A stretch of DNA of 56,141 bases from Terriglobales bacterium (GTDB taxonomy: Bacteria > Acidobacteriota > Terriglobia > Terriglobales > Acidobacteriaceae), in the NCBI GenBank assembly GCA_035457425.1, contig DATIBR010000103.1:1-56141 (forward strand), written 5' to 3'. Both the position numbers and the translations under genes were made by a program. This document shows positions 33,118-40,492 of this stretch, piece after piece (position 1 is the stretch's first letter; each line of letters opens with the position of its first letter). The notes below the pieces were generated by a model. It was not told the origin of the DNA, made no database searches, and worked only from the letters and a program-made list of their open reading frames with translations.

Positions 33118-33513
33118 CTACTGGGCTTTCGGTGTTTCCGGCGCCATCTTCAGGCTGGCGATGTGGATGGACTTCTTGTCCGCATCGGTGTGACCGGTGA
33201 CGGTCACGTGATGGCCTTCGTGACCCTTGATGGAGTCCTGGTTCTCGATCATCCAGACGGAGCTGTCAGCGTCGTTGACGAGCACGGCCTTCTGGCCGCC
33301 CTCGATGCACTTCTTAGCGCAGGCGGCCTTCTCGGCGCTGGCGCCCTGCGCGCCACACTTCTCGTCGACGATGAAGCCGGTGACGGTCGTCTCGTTGGCC
33401 GAAGCCTTCGCGGAGGTGGCTGGTTTGTCCTTCTTGTCCTTGCCGGTGCCGGCCCAAGCGGCCACACCGATGACGAGCGTGAAAACCAACAGAACTAGCA
33501 GAAACCGTTTCAT
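33118..33513 (-). CDS. Small secreted protein, function unknown
   Basis: 131 residues, signal peptide MKRFLLVLLVFTLVIGVAAWA. The mature protein starts with a Lys/Ala-rich linker, then TTVTGFIVDEKCGAQ, KAACAKKCIEGGQKAVLVND, VWMIENQDSIKGHEGHHVTVTGH and IHIASLKM. The OB-fold-like beta pattern and Cys/His content (two or three Cys plus GHEGHH) match a family of small acidobacterial secreted proteins, possibly metal-binding; I cannot name it. The RBS is not strong. It has its own terminator. The upstream 137 bp separates it from the ftsB-like gene. Confidence 0.7.
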   Translation of the reverse strand: MKRFLLVLLVFTLVIGVAAWAGTGKDKKDKPATSAKASANETTVTGFIVDEKCGAQGASAEKAACAKKCIEGGQKAVLVNDADSSVWMIENQDSIKGHEGHHVTVTGHTDADKKSIHIASLKMAPETPKAQ

Positions 33514-33651
33514 GTTGAATCTCCCGAATGCGGCGGCTGCCGCAGAATTCGGCGGTTGGGCCGCCGTGGATCCCCGATCAAAGTGGCCTGAAGACGTTAC
33601 AACCGACGTACGGACGCTTGCAACCTATTGGATTGGGAAAATCGCGATCGG

Positions 33652-34014
33652 TTACTGCTTTTTCGCGCTGGCGCTGGCGGGGGGCTGCGGCGGAGGCGGC
33701 GCGGGGACGGTGTAGACGACCTCGCCCGGGCGCGCGTAGCGCAGCTGTTCACGCGCTTCTTTTTCAATGGTTTTCGGGTCAGACTTCAACGACTGGATAT
33801 GCTTCTCCAGGCGCTCGTTCTCGAGCTGGATCTGCTCGGTCTCAGCCTGCAATCTCTTGTGCTCGTTGCGCTTCTGCTGGTAGACGACGAAGCCGTTGGC
33901 GCCGAAGACGACGTGCCAGGCGACCTGCACGGCCAGCAGGATGACCGCCGCGGTCGCGACCTTGCGGCGCGCGCGCACGATGCGGTCGACGGTCTGGTGA
34001 AGCTTCTCGATCAT
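33652..34014 (-). CDS. FtsB/DivIC-family septum formation protein
   Basis: Bitopic inner-membrane cell-division protein, 120 residues. Basic N-terminus MIEKLHQTVDRIVRARRKV, single membrane segment ATAAVILLAVQVAWHVVFGA at about 22-41, then a coiled coil (KRNEHKRLQAETEQIQLENERLEKHIQ), the conserved DPKTIEKEAREQLRYARPGEVVY, and a Pro-rich tail. Matches DivIC/FtsB, which link FtsQ/DivIB and FtsL in the divisome. ATG 34014 follows GGAGAGAA closely, and a longer frame has no support. Lies 74 bp downstream of the phosphohexomutase gene. Confidence 0.87.
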   Translation of the reverse strand: MIEKLHQTVDRIVRARRKVATAAVILLAVQVAWHVVFGANGFVVYQQKRNEHKRLQAETEQIQLENERLEKHIQSLKSDPKTIEKEAREQLRYARPGEVVYTVPAPPPPQPPASASAKKQ

Positions 34015-34088
34015 TTCTCTCCAGGGCTCCGCAGCAGGCTGCTTCGCCCTCGCGCTTTGCTCGCGCGATTCCGGCGCTCGCTCCGCGC

Positions 34089-35498
34089 TCACCCGTGGAA
34101 GACCCATTCCTTGGCCGCGGCTGCCAGCTTCGGCTTATCCGCCTCGGTGCGTGCTTCGGTGTACGCCCGCACGACCGGTTCGGTGCCGGAGAGCCGGTAG
34201 CAGACCCACGAGCCGTCATCGAGCACGAGCTTCATCCCGTCGGTGCGGACGATGCTCGCCACTTTCCGGCCCGCGAACTCGCGCGGCTCCTGCCTTAGCT
34301 TCTCAGTAAACGTCGCTTTCACCTCGGGCGTCAATCGGAAGTTCTGCCGTTCGGGGTAAAAGGAACCAACTTGGTCAAATAATCGCCGTAATAGCTCCTT
34401 CATCGACCTGCCACGGCGCGCGACCATCTCGCAACACAGCAGGCCCGCAAGCACGCCGTCTTTCTCCGGGACGTGGTGGCGGATGGAGAGCCCGGCGCTT
34501 TCTTCCCCGCCGATGGCGATCTTGTCCTGCTTGATGAGCTCGCCGATGTACTTGAAGCCGACGGGCATCTCGTGCAGTTCGATCGCGAGCTTCCGCGCGA
34601 GCGCGGTGACCATGTCGGTGGTGACGACGGACTTGGCCACGCCGTTCTTCCAGCCGCGCGTTTCGACGAGATAGTCGAACAGGAGCGCGATGACGTAGTT
34701 CGGCTGGACGAAGCTGCCGTCGTCGTCCACGATGCCGAAGCGGTCGGCGTCGCCGTCGGTGGCCACGCCGAGGCGCGCGCCCGATCTCTTCATCGCGGCG
34801 CGCAGGTCGTTGAGCAGCTCGCCGTCAGGCTCGGGCGCGTGGCCGCCGAACAGCACGTCGCGGTAGTCGTGGACGGTGGCGCATTCGATGCCGGCCTCGC
34901 GCAGCAGCGTATCGGTGTAGCCGCGGCCTGCGCCCCAGAGCGGATCGAAGGCGACCTTCAACCCCGCCTTCTTGATAGCGCCGAGATCCACGATGTCCTT
35001 GATGCGCGCGAGGTAGTGCGACTTCACCTCGATGGGCTGCGGGGTGAGCGACTCGCCGATGTTGCCGCTGATGGCGCCGGCGTCGAAGGCGGCGACCTCG
35101 GCCTCGATCTGCTTCGTCACTTCAGGCAGAGCGGGCGCGCCGTCGGGCGTGGAGAACTTGATGCCGTTGTACTCCGCGGGATTGTGCGAGGCGGTGAAGT
35201 TGATGGCGCCGTCGGCCTTCGCGCGGCCGACCTCGTAGGCGATGGCGGGGGTGGGCGCGGGCTCGGAGATGAGCAGCGGCGTGATGCCGTGCGCCGTCAG
35301 GATCTTCGCGGCCTGCTCAACGAAGACTTCGCCCAGGAAGCGCGGGTCGCGGCCGACGATGACGCGCGCGCCCTCGCGCTTCTGCGAGACGACGTAACGC
35401 GCGACGCCTTCGACCGCCCGGCGGACGTTGGCGAAGGTGAACTCTTCCGCCATGACCGCGCGCCAGCCCGAGGTCCCGAACTTGATCTGCACCGGCAT
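34089..35498 (-). CDS. Phosphoglucomutase/phosphomannomutase family
   Basis: Alpha-D-phosphohexomutase, 469 residues, interconverting hexose 1- and 6-phosphates for cell-envelope sugars. Family motifs in order: KFGTSGWRAVMAEEFT, catalytic phosphoserine loop FTASHNPAEYNGIKF, metal loop GVATDGDADRFGIVDD, sugar-binding GGEESAGLSIRHH and phosphate-binding RLSGTEPVVRAY. PMM/PGM or GlmM activity cannot be told from these motifs. ATG 35498 with GGAGG 4 nt upstream. Upstream lies a GCGGATGAAC-type repeat, and the promoter must be in or before it. Confidence 0.92.
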   Translation of the reverse strand: MPVQIKFGTSGWRAVMAEEFTFANVRRAVEGVARYVVSQKREGARVIVGRDPRFLGEVFVEQAAKILTAHGITPLLISEPAPTPAIAYEVGRAKADGAINFTASHNPAEYNGIKFSTPDGAPALPEVTKQIEAEVAAFDAGAISGNIGESLTPQPIEVKSHYLARIKDIVDLGAIKKAGLKVAFDPLWGAGRGYTDTLLREAGIECATVHDYRDVLFGGHAPEPDGELLNDLRAAMKRSGARLGVATDGDADRFGIVDDDGSFVQPNYVIALLFDYLVETRGWKNGVAKSVVTTDMVTALARKLAIELHEMPVGFKYIGELIKQDKIAIGGEESAGLSIRHHVPEKDGVLAGLLCCEMVARRGRSMKELLRRLFDQVGSFYPERQNFRLTPEVKATFTEKLRQEPREFAGRKVASIVRTDGMKLVLDDGSWVCYRLSGTEPVVRAYTEARTEADKPKLAAAAKEWVFHG

Positions 35499-35510
35499 AA
35501 TGCCTCCGCC

Positions 35511-35535
35511 GCGGATGAACGCGGATGACGCGGAT
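35511..35535. repeat. Short tandem repeat GCGGATGAAC / GCGGATGAC / GCGGAT
   Basis: Two and a half imperfect copies of a 9-10 bp unit in the divergent spacer between the phosphohexomutase and cutA genes, directly adjoining a TAGAAT (35535-35540). GCGGATGAACGCGGATGA-like strings are widespread interspersed repeats in some soil bacteria (recalled, not searched). Confidence 0.6.
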
Positions 35536-35596
35536 AGAATGCGCGAGAGAACCTTAGATGCTAAAACCGCGGAGAGTTTGTGTATAGAGGTGAGCG

Positions 35597-35914
35597 ATGA
35601 CGGACAAACGCATCACCCTTGCGACGGCGGGCTCGCGGGAAGAGGCCGAGCGGCTCGCGGAGGCACTGGTGGAGCGGCGCTTGGCGGCGTGCGTGAACGT
35701 GGTCGGCCCGATGCGCTCGGTGTATCGCTGGCAGGGCGCGGTGGAGCGCGCCGACGAGTTCCTGCTGCTCATCAAGAGCACCGCGGCGCAGTTCGCGGCG
35801 GTCGCCGCGGCCATCCAGGAGCTGCACTCGTACGAACTTCCGGAGTGCGTGGAGCTGACGATCACCGCCGGCAGCGACGCCTACCTGAAGTGGCTGGCGG
35901 AGAACGTGAAGTAG
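35597..35914 (+). CDS. cutA: CutA1-family protein
   Basis: Small trimeric ferredoxin-like protein linked to divalent-cation tolerance, 105 residues. RITLATAGSREEAERLAEALVERRLAACVNVV is the family opening. YRWQGAVERADEFLLLIKST and LHSYELPECVELTITAGSDAYLKWL complete the conserved core. RBS GAGGTGAG precedes ATG 35597. TAGAAT at 35535 is a candidate -10 with a leader of about 50 nt. Convergent with the CGS/CGL gene, whose stop codon directly abuts. Confidence 0.92.
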   Translation: MTDKRITLATAGSREEAERLAEALVERRLAACVNVVGPMRSVYRWQGAVERADEFLLLIKSTAAQFAAVAAAIQELHSYELPECVELTITAGSDAYLKWLAENVK

Positions 35915-37093
35915 CTAGACCGCCTTCAGCGCGTCGTCGAGGTCGGCCATGATGTCGTCGACGTCTTCGATGCCGACGGAGATCCGCACCATGCCGTCGG
36001 TGATCCCGATGGCCTTGCGGCCCTTCTCCCCGAGCGCGGCGTGCGTCATGGTCGCGGGATGTGAAATGAGCGTCTCGACCCCGCCGAGCGACTCGCCGAG
36101 CGAGCACACGCGCACCTTCGCCAGCATCTTCTTCGCGTTCTTGAGCGACCCGGTCTCGAAGGTGATCATCGAGCCGAAGCCGGTCATCTGCCTCTTCGAG
36201 AGCTCGTGCTGCGGATGCGACTTCAGCCCGGGATAGAACACCTTCTCGACTTTCGGGTGCGCCTCGAGGAAGGCAGCGACGGCGCGGCCGTTGCGGTCGT
36301 GCTGCTGCATGCGGACGGCCAGCGTCTTGACGCCGCGCAGCACCAGCCAGCACTCGAAGGGCGACATGATGGCGCCCGACGACTTCTGTACGAAGGCAAA
36401 CCGCTCGGCGTGCTCGGGCTTGGTGCCGATGACGGCGCCGCCCAGTCCGTCGGAGTGCCCGTTCAGGAATTTCGTGGTCGAGTGCACCACCATGTCGGCG
36501 CCGAGCGCGATGGGCGACTGGAAGTACGGCGACATAAAAGTGTTGTCGACGATGACCTCGACGTCGCGCTTGTGGCAGAGCCGACTGATGGCGGCGATGT
36601 CGCTCACCGTCATCAGCGGGTTGGTCGGCGTCTCCACGTAGATGAACTTGGTGCGGCGCTTGAGCGCGCGCTCGACCTGGCCGACGTCGGAGGTGTCGAC
36701 GTAGCTGAACTCCAGGCCGAAGTTGCTGAGGATCTGGTTGAACAGGCGCGGCACGCCGCCGTACACGTTGTGCGAGCAGACGACGTGGTCGCCGGCCTTG
36801 AGCATGGTGCAGAGCGCGGTGATGGCCGCCATGCCGGAGGCGAAGACGTGCGCCGAGCTTCCGCCCTCGAGCGCGGCCAGGTTCTCCTGCAGGCGATCGC
36901 GCGTGGGATTGGTGAGGCGCGCGTATTCGTAGCCCTGGCGCGGCTTGCCGAGCTCGTCTTGCACGTAGGTGGAGGTGGCGTAGATCGGAACCGAGACCGC
37001 GCCGGTCGCCGGGTCGGCTTCCTGCCCGCTGTGGATGCACTTGGTCGCGAAACCGCGAACGTTGCTCTTTTCCTGCTTCTTGCTTCCAAACAT
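35915..37093 (-). CDS. Cystathionine gamma-lyase/gamma-synthase family PLP enzyme
   Basis: 392-residue PLP-dependent transsulfuration enzyme. Signatures: ATKCIHSGQEADPATGAVSVPIYATSTYVQ, YEYARLTNPTRDRLQENLAALEGG, FASGMAAITALC, VYGGVPRLF, ETPTNPLMTVSD, DNTFMSPYFQSPIALGAD, and PLP-Lys in VVHSTTKFLNGHSDGLGGAV. The upstream partner gene is a cystathionine beta-synthase-like enzyme overlapping by 1 nt (TGATG), a pairing found in reverse transsulfuration (homocysteine to cysteine). I therefore favour cystathionine gamma-lyase (MccB/MetB-like), but gamma-synthase cannot be excluded from sequence alone. Confidence 0.88.
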   Translation of the reverse strand: MFGSKKQEKSNVRGFATKCIHSGQEADPATGAVSVPIYATSTYVQDELGKPRQGYEYARLTNPTRDRLQENLAALEGGSSAHVFASGMAAITALCTMLKAGDHVVCSHNVYGGVPRLFNQILSNFGLEFSYVDTSDVGQVERALKRRTKFIYVETPTNPLMTVSDIAAISRLCHKRDVEVIVDNTFMSPYFQSPIALGADMVVHSTTKFLNGHSDGLGGAVIGTKPEHAERFAFVQKSSGAIMSPFECWLVLRGVKTLAVRMQQHDRNGRAVAAFLEAHPKVEKVFYPGLKSHPQHELSKRQMTGFGSMITFETGSLKNAKKMLAKVRVCSLGESLGGVETLISHPATMTHAALGEKGRKAIGITDGMVRISVGIEDVDDIMADLDDALKAV

Positions 37094-38040
37094 CAGATCC
37101 CACCTTCGAAGATCTTTTTCGACATGTAGCGCTCGGCGAGGTCGGGGATGACGGTCACGACGCGCTTCCCTGCACCGAGTCGCTTTGCCACCTGGATGGC
37201 CGCGTACACCACGGCGCCGGCGCTCGAGCCGCCGAGCACGCCTTCCTGCCGCGCCAGGTCCTTCACCATCTGGAACGCTTCCGGGTCCCTGACCATGATG
37301 ATCTCGTCGGCCAGCTTGGGGTCGAAGGTCTTGGGCATGAAGCTGGCGCCGATGCCTTCGACCTTGTGGTCGCCGGGTGGCCCGCCGCCCAGCACCGAGC
37401 CCTGCGTCTCCACCGCGAAGCAGCGCACGCCGGGGAGCCGCTCCTTGAGGTAGCGCGCGATGCCGGTGAACGTGCCGCCGGTGCCCACGCCGATGACGGC
37501 GGCGTCGATGCGGCCTTCCATCTGCTCGAAGAGCTCGGCGGCGGTGGTGTCATGATGGAAGTCGGGATTGGCGGGGTTTTCGAACTGGAGGGCGACGAAG
37601 GCGTTGTTCTGGGCGGCGTGCTCTTTCGCGCGGCGGATGGCGCCCTGCATCCCCTCGGCGTCGGGTGTGCGCATCACCCGGGCGCCGAGTGCCTCCATGA
37701 TCTTCACCTTCTCCACCGAAAACCGCTCGGGGACGAAGAAGACGACGTTGTAGCCCTTGTTGACGCCGATGAGCGCCAGCCCGATGCCGGTGTTGCCGGC
37801 CGTGGCTTCCACGATGGTGCCGCCCGGCTTGAGTTTTCCTTCGCGCTCGGCGCGCTCGATCATCCCGATGGCGGCGCGGTCTTTTACGCTGCCCCCGGGG
37901 TTCATGTACTCGAGCTTGGCGAAGACGTCGGCTGCGCCCTGGGGAACGAGCCGCCTTAGATGGAGTAATGGGGTCGCGCCGACCAGTTCCGTGATGTTCT
38001 CGGCGACGCGCAGGTGATGGGCCGCTTCGGTGGTTTTCAT
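37093..38040 (-). CDS. Cysteine synthase / cystathionine beta-synthase-type PLP enzyme
   Basis: Fold-type II PLP enzyme, 315 residues. GATPLLHLRRL, then KLEYMNPGGSVKDRAAIGMI with the PLP Lys in SVKDR, EATAGNTGIGLAL, GVGTGGTFTGIARYLKE, and LGGSSAGAVVYAA. Together with the CGL gene directly downstream it probably forms a CBS/CGL (MccA/MccB-like) pair. Pure CysK proteins use different loop residues (for example GISSG), and the GGSSAG here is like CBS and MccA. No haem or CBS regulatory domain at the C-terminus. ATG 38040 with AAGGA 5 nt upstream. Confidence 0.88.
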   Translation of the reverse strand: MKTTEAAHHLRVAENITELVGATPLLHLRRLVPQGAADVFAKLEYMNPGGSVKDRAAIGMIERAEREGKLKPGGTIVEATAGNTGIGLALIGVNKGYNVVFFVPERFSVEKVKIMEALGARVMRTPDAEGMQGAIRRAKEHAAQNNAFVALQFENPANPDFHHDTTAAELFEQMEGRIDAAVIGVGTGGTFTGIARYLKERLPGVRCFAVETQGSVLGGGPPGDHKVEGIGASFMPKTFDPKLADEIIMVRDPEAFQMVKDLARQEGVLGGSSAGAVVYAAIQVAKRLGAGKRVVTVIPDLAERYMSKKIFEGGI

Positions 38041-38103
38041 CCTTGTCCTTCGCGGTTGACTGACAAGGGTAAAGGCCGCGCGCGGCGCAGGTCAAATGAG
38101 GCA

Positions 38104-38134
38104 AGACAAAAGCGACGCGGCGGACCGCGTCGCT
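38104..38134 (-). terminator. Intrinsic terminator after the VWA genes
   Basis: Perfect 10-bp stem on the minus strand, AGCGACGCGG / CCGCGTCGCT with a TCCG loop, followed by TTTTGTCTT. It ends the two-gene VWA transcript before the CBS-like gene. Confidence 0.9.
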
Positions 38135-38150
38135 GGCGAAGCTGGACTGC

Positions 38151-39257
38151 TTATTGCTCTTGTTTGGCGGCGCGCTGCTGCTCGGCGTAGTAGCCGCTGC
38201 GCGTCCGGACCTGGAGCTTGCCGTAGCCCGAGGCGCGCGCTTCCACCTTCACGGTGCGGTAGCCGCCGCGTGCCATCGGGTTGGTGGGCTTGTAGCCGAT
38301 GATGTACTGGTTGCGGATGTCGTGCGCGACGGCGCGGCTGATCTCGTCGACCTCGCGCGCGTCCTTGGGGAAGAAGTAGACGCCGCCGGTCTCGAGAGCG
38401 AGCTGCGTGAGCGCGCGCTTGGCGCGGCGCGCTTCGCGGTCGTCGCCCAGGATGCCGATGGTGTAGACCACCGGGCCGTTCTCATCCTGGAGCGTGCGGA
38501 CGGCGCGCTCGAGCGACTCGCGGCTGGAGTTGTCCTCGCCGTCGGTGACGACGACCAGCACCTTCTTGTCCTTGGTGCCGTTCTTCGCCAGGTGGTCGGC
38601 GGAGGCGATGACCGCGTCGTAGAGCGCGGTGCCGCCGCGCGAATCGATCTTCTCCAACGCTTCCTTCATCAGGCCGATGTTCGAGGTGAAGTCCTGGTCG
38701 AGCCAGTACTCGTCGCTGAAGTTGACGATGAACACCTCGTCGGCGGGGTTCGAGGCGCGGACGAGGTTGAGCGCGGCCTCATTCACGGCCGAGCGCTTGT
38801 CGCGCATCGAGCCGGAGTTGTCGACGATGATGCCTAGCGAGACGGGCACGTCCATGCGCCGGAAGCTGGTGATCTGCTGCGGCTGGTTGTCCTCGTAGAC
38901 GACGAAGTCGTTCCTCGCCAGGTTGGTGACCATGCGCTGGCGCGAGTCGTAGACGGTCGCGTAGAGCTGGACTTCCTGCACATCCTTCTTGAAGACGTAC
39001 TGCTCGCCCCGGCGCTCGAGCTCCTGGCCGGCCCCGGTTGTCGTGGACGGCGGCGCGGGCTGCGCATTGGGATAGGTCGTGCCGCCGGGAACGTTGGTCG
39101 CCGGTGTCGGCGCCGAGACCACCGACGTGGTGGCGCGCGGCAGCGTTTCCAGCTCCTCCGGCGTCACGCGGTCCTGCTGCGCGCGCACGGAGTACGCCGG
39201 GAGCAGGATGAGGCCGAGGAGGAACAGTGTGAGGAGGAAGTTATTCCGAAGGTGCAT
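38151..39257 (-). CDS. Secreted VWA-domain protein (VWFA-related, acidobacterial type), copy 2
   Basis: 368 residues with signal peptide MHLRNNFLLTLFLLGLILLPAYSVRA, a Pro/Thr-rich linker, then a VWFA-related domain. LYATVYDSRQRMVTNLARNDFVVYEDN (accessory beta-domain), the MIDAS VSLGIIVDNSGSMRDKRSAVNEAALN (DxSxS), ALYDAVIASADHLAKNG and VLVVVTDGEDNSS. C-terminal IRNQYIIGYKPTN and LQVRTRSGYYAEQQRAA match the family's end. The start at 39257 overlaps the end of the upstream VWA gene by 17 nt. MIDAS proteins bind partner proteins via divalent metal; the ligand is unknown. Confidence 0.88.
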   Translation of the reverse strand: MHLRNNFLLTLFLLGLILLPAYSVRAQQDRVTPEELETLPRATTSVVSAPTPATNVPGGTTYPNAQPAPPSTTTGAGQELERRGEQYVFKKDVQEVQLYATVYDSRQRMVTNLARNDFVVYEDNQPQQITSFRRMDVPVSLGIIVDNSGSMRDKRSAVNEAALNLVRASNPADEVFIVNFSDEYWLDQDFTSNIGLMKEALEKIDSRGGTALYDAVIASADHLAKNGTKDKKVLVVVTDGEDNSSRESLERAVRTLQDENGPVVYTIGILGDDREARRAKRALTQLALETGGVYFFPKDAREVDEISRAVAHDIRNQYIIGYKPTNPMARGGYRTVKVEARASGYGKLQVRTRSGYYAEQQRAAKQEQ

Positions 39258-40281
39258 AGTAGCCCGTCTTTGAATACACATGCAGTGGCGGGAGTCCTTT
39301 CGGCGGATTGAGCTTGACCTTGATCTTCCGCCACTTGCCGTCCTTGGTCGGATTCTTTGGACGGTATCCGATGACATATTGGTTGCGCAGCTCGATGCCG
39401 ATCTTGGTCGCCACATCGGTGAGCTCGTTGGGGTTGTCGACGGTGAAGGTGCGTCCGCCGGTGATCTCGGTGATCTCGCTCAGCAGGAGTGGGCCGCGCC
39501 TTTCCTCGTCGGTGGCCGCGTAGGCGTCGAAGATGCCGATGGCGTAGATCTGCACGTCGGCTTCCTTGACCGCGGACTTCACCTCGCCCTCGGTGTAGCG
39601 GCTGCGGTTGTCGCCGCCGTCGGAGATGATCAAGAGGGCTTTCTTGTTGTGATGGCCGTCCTGCATCTTGTTCATCGCGAGATAAATGGCGTCGAGCAGC
39701 GACGTCCGGCCCTTGGGCAGCGCATAGACCAGGCGGCCCTGGATGTCTTCGACCGAGCGCGTGAAGTCCGACAACTGCTCCGGCCGGTCGGCGAAAGTGA
39801 CAAGGAAGAACTCGTCCTGCGGGTTCGCCGTCTTGAAGAACTCGATGACCGCTTCCTTGGCCTTGTCGATCTTGTTCTTCATCGAGCCGGAGAGGTCGAA
39901 GATCACGCCCAGCGAGATGGGGGCATCCTCGTTCGAAAAGTGCCGGATCTCCTGCTTGTCCTTGCCCTCGAACAGCTGGAAGTTCTCGCGCTCCAGCCCG
40001 GTCACCAGGCGGTTCATCGGGTCGGTGATGGTCACCGGAACCAGCACCAGGTCCACCTCGACCTTCATCGGCTTGGTGTGGGTCTTGAGGCTGGGGTCGG
40101 CCGCCATCTCGGGCGGCTTCGGCTCCGCTTTCGGCAGCGGCTGCACGTGCACGTTCTGCTCTTCCCCCTGGCCCCAGGCGAGCGCCGTCGCCAGCAAAAC
40201 GACGACGAGCAGGGGGGCGCAAAGGGGGCGTGCGCGAAGGCAACGCGCGGCCAGTCTCGGCAACGTACCGGAGGTCGGCAT
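39241..40281 (-). CDS. Secreted VWA-domain protein (VWFA-related, acidobacterial type), copy 1
   Basis: 346 residues, probable signal peptide ending ALAWGQ after the basic opening MPTSGTLPRLAARCLRARP. Same plan as its neighbour: DLVLVPVTITDPMNRLVTGLERENFQLFEGKD, MIDAS LGVIFDLSGSMKNKIDKAKEA, TSLLDAIYLAMNKMQ, LLIISDGGDNRSRYTEGEV, IRNQYVIGYRP-like RNQYVIGYRPKN and HVYSKTGYYAPSE. It is a paralogue, probably a tandem duplication. First gene of a two-gene operon. An 18-bp palindrome (40292-40309) lies in its leader just before the ATG. Confidence 0.87.
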   Translation of the reverse strand: MPTSGTLPRLAARCLRARPLCAPLLVVVLLATALAWGQGEEQNVHVQPLPKAEPKPPEMAADPSLKTHTKPMKVEVDLVLVPVTITDPMNRLVTGLERENFQLFEGKDKQEIRHFSNEDAPISLGVIFDLSGSMKNKIDKAKEAVIEFFKTANPQDEFFLVTFADRPEQLSDFTRSVEDIQGRLVYALPKGRTSLLDAIYLAMNKMQDGHHNKKALLIISDGGDNRSRYTEGEVKSAVKEADVQIYAIGIFDAYAATDEERRGPLLLSEITEITGGRTFTVDNPNELTDVATKIGIELRNQYVIGYRPKNPTKDGKWRKIKVKLNPPKGLPPLHVYSKTGYYAPSE

Positions 40282-40291
40282 GGGGGAACCG

Positions 40292-40309
40292 GGCTCGCCG
40301 CGGCGAGCC
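40292..40309 (-). promoter_or_regulatory. Palindrome in the leader of the first VWA gene
   Basis: GGCTCGCCGCGGCGAGCC, fully palindromic, 10 nt before the VWA ATG. On RNA it could form a 7-bp hairpin masking or framing the ribosome site. A TAACAT upstream (minus strand, near 40335) is the best -10 candidate. Confidence 0.4.
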
Positions 40310-40469
40310 TTTCAGTTTTGCCTCGAGAGAGCGAATGTTACCACACCGCTTCGCGCCCTGTTCGGCGCACCTCGCGTCCCAGGGCCGCGCTGGCGTGGGT
40401 GCTTGCCCTCATTAGGATGATTCAGCAGAGACCCAGGTTATCCGCAGGGACGATAAGGAATGCCTTTGC

Positions 40470-40475
40470 TACAAT
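40470..40475 (+). promoter_or_regulatory. -10 element of the DUF1015 gene
   Basis: TACAAT 17 nt before the proposed ATG at 40493, a predicted leader of about 10 nt. Another in-frame ATG at 40460 lies before the hexamer and is therefore unlikely to be the start. Confidence 0.5.
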
Positions 40476-40492
40476 CGCCGCCGAAGCCCCCG

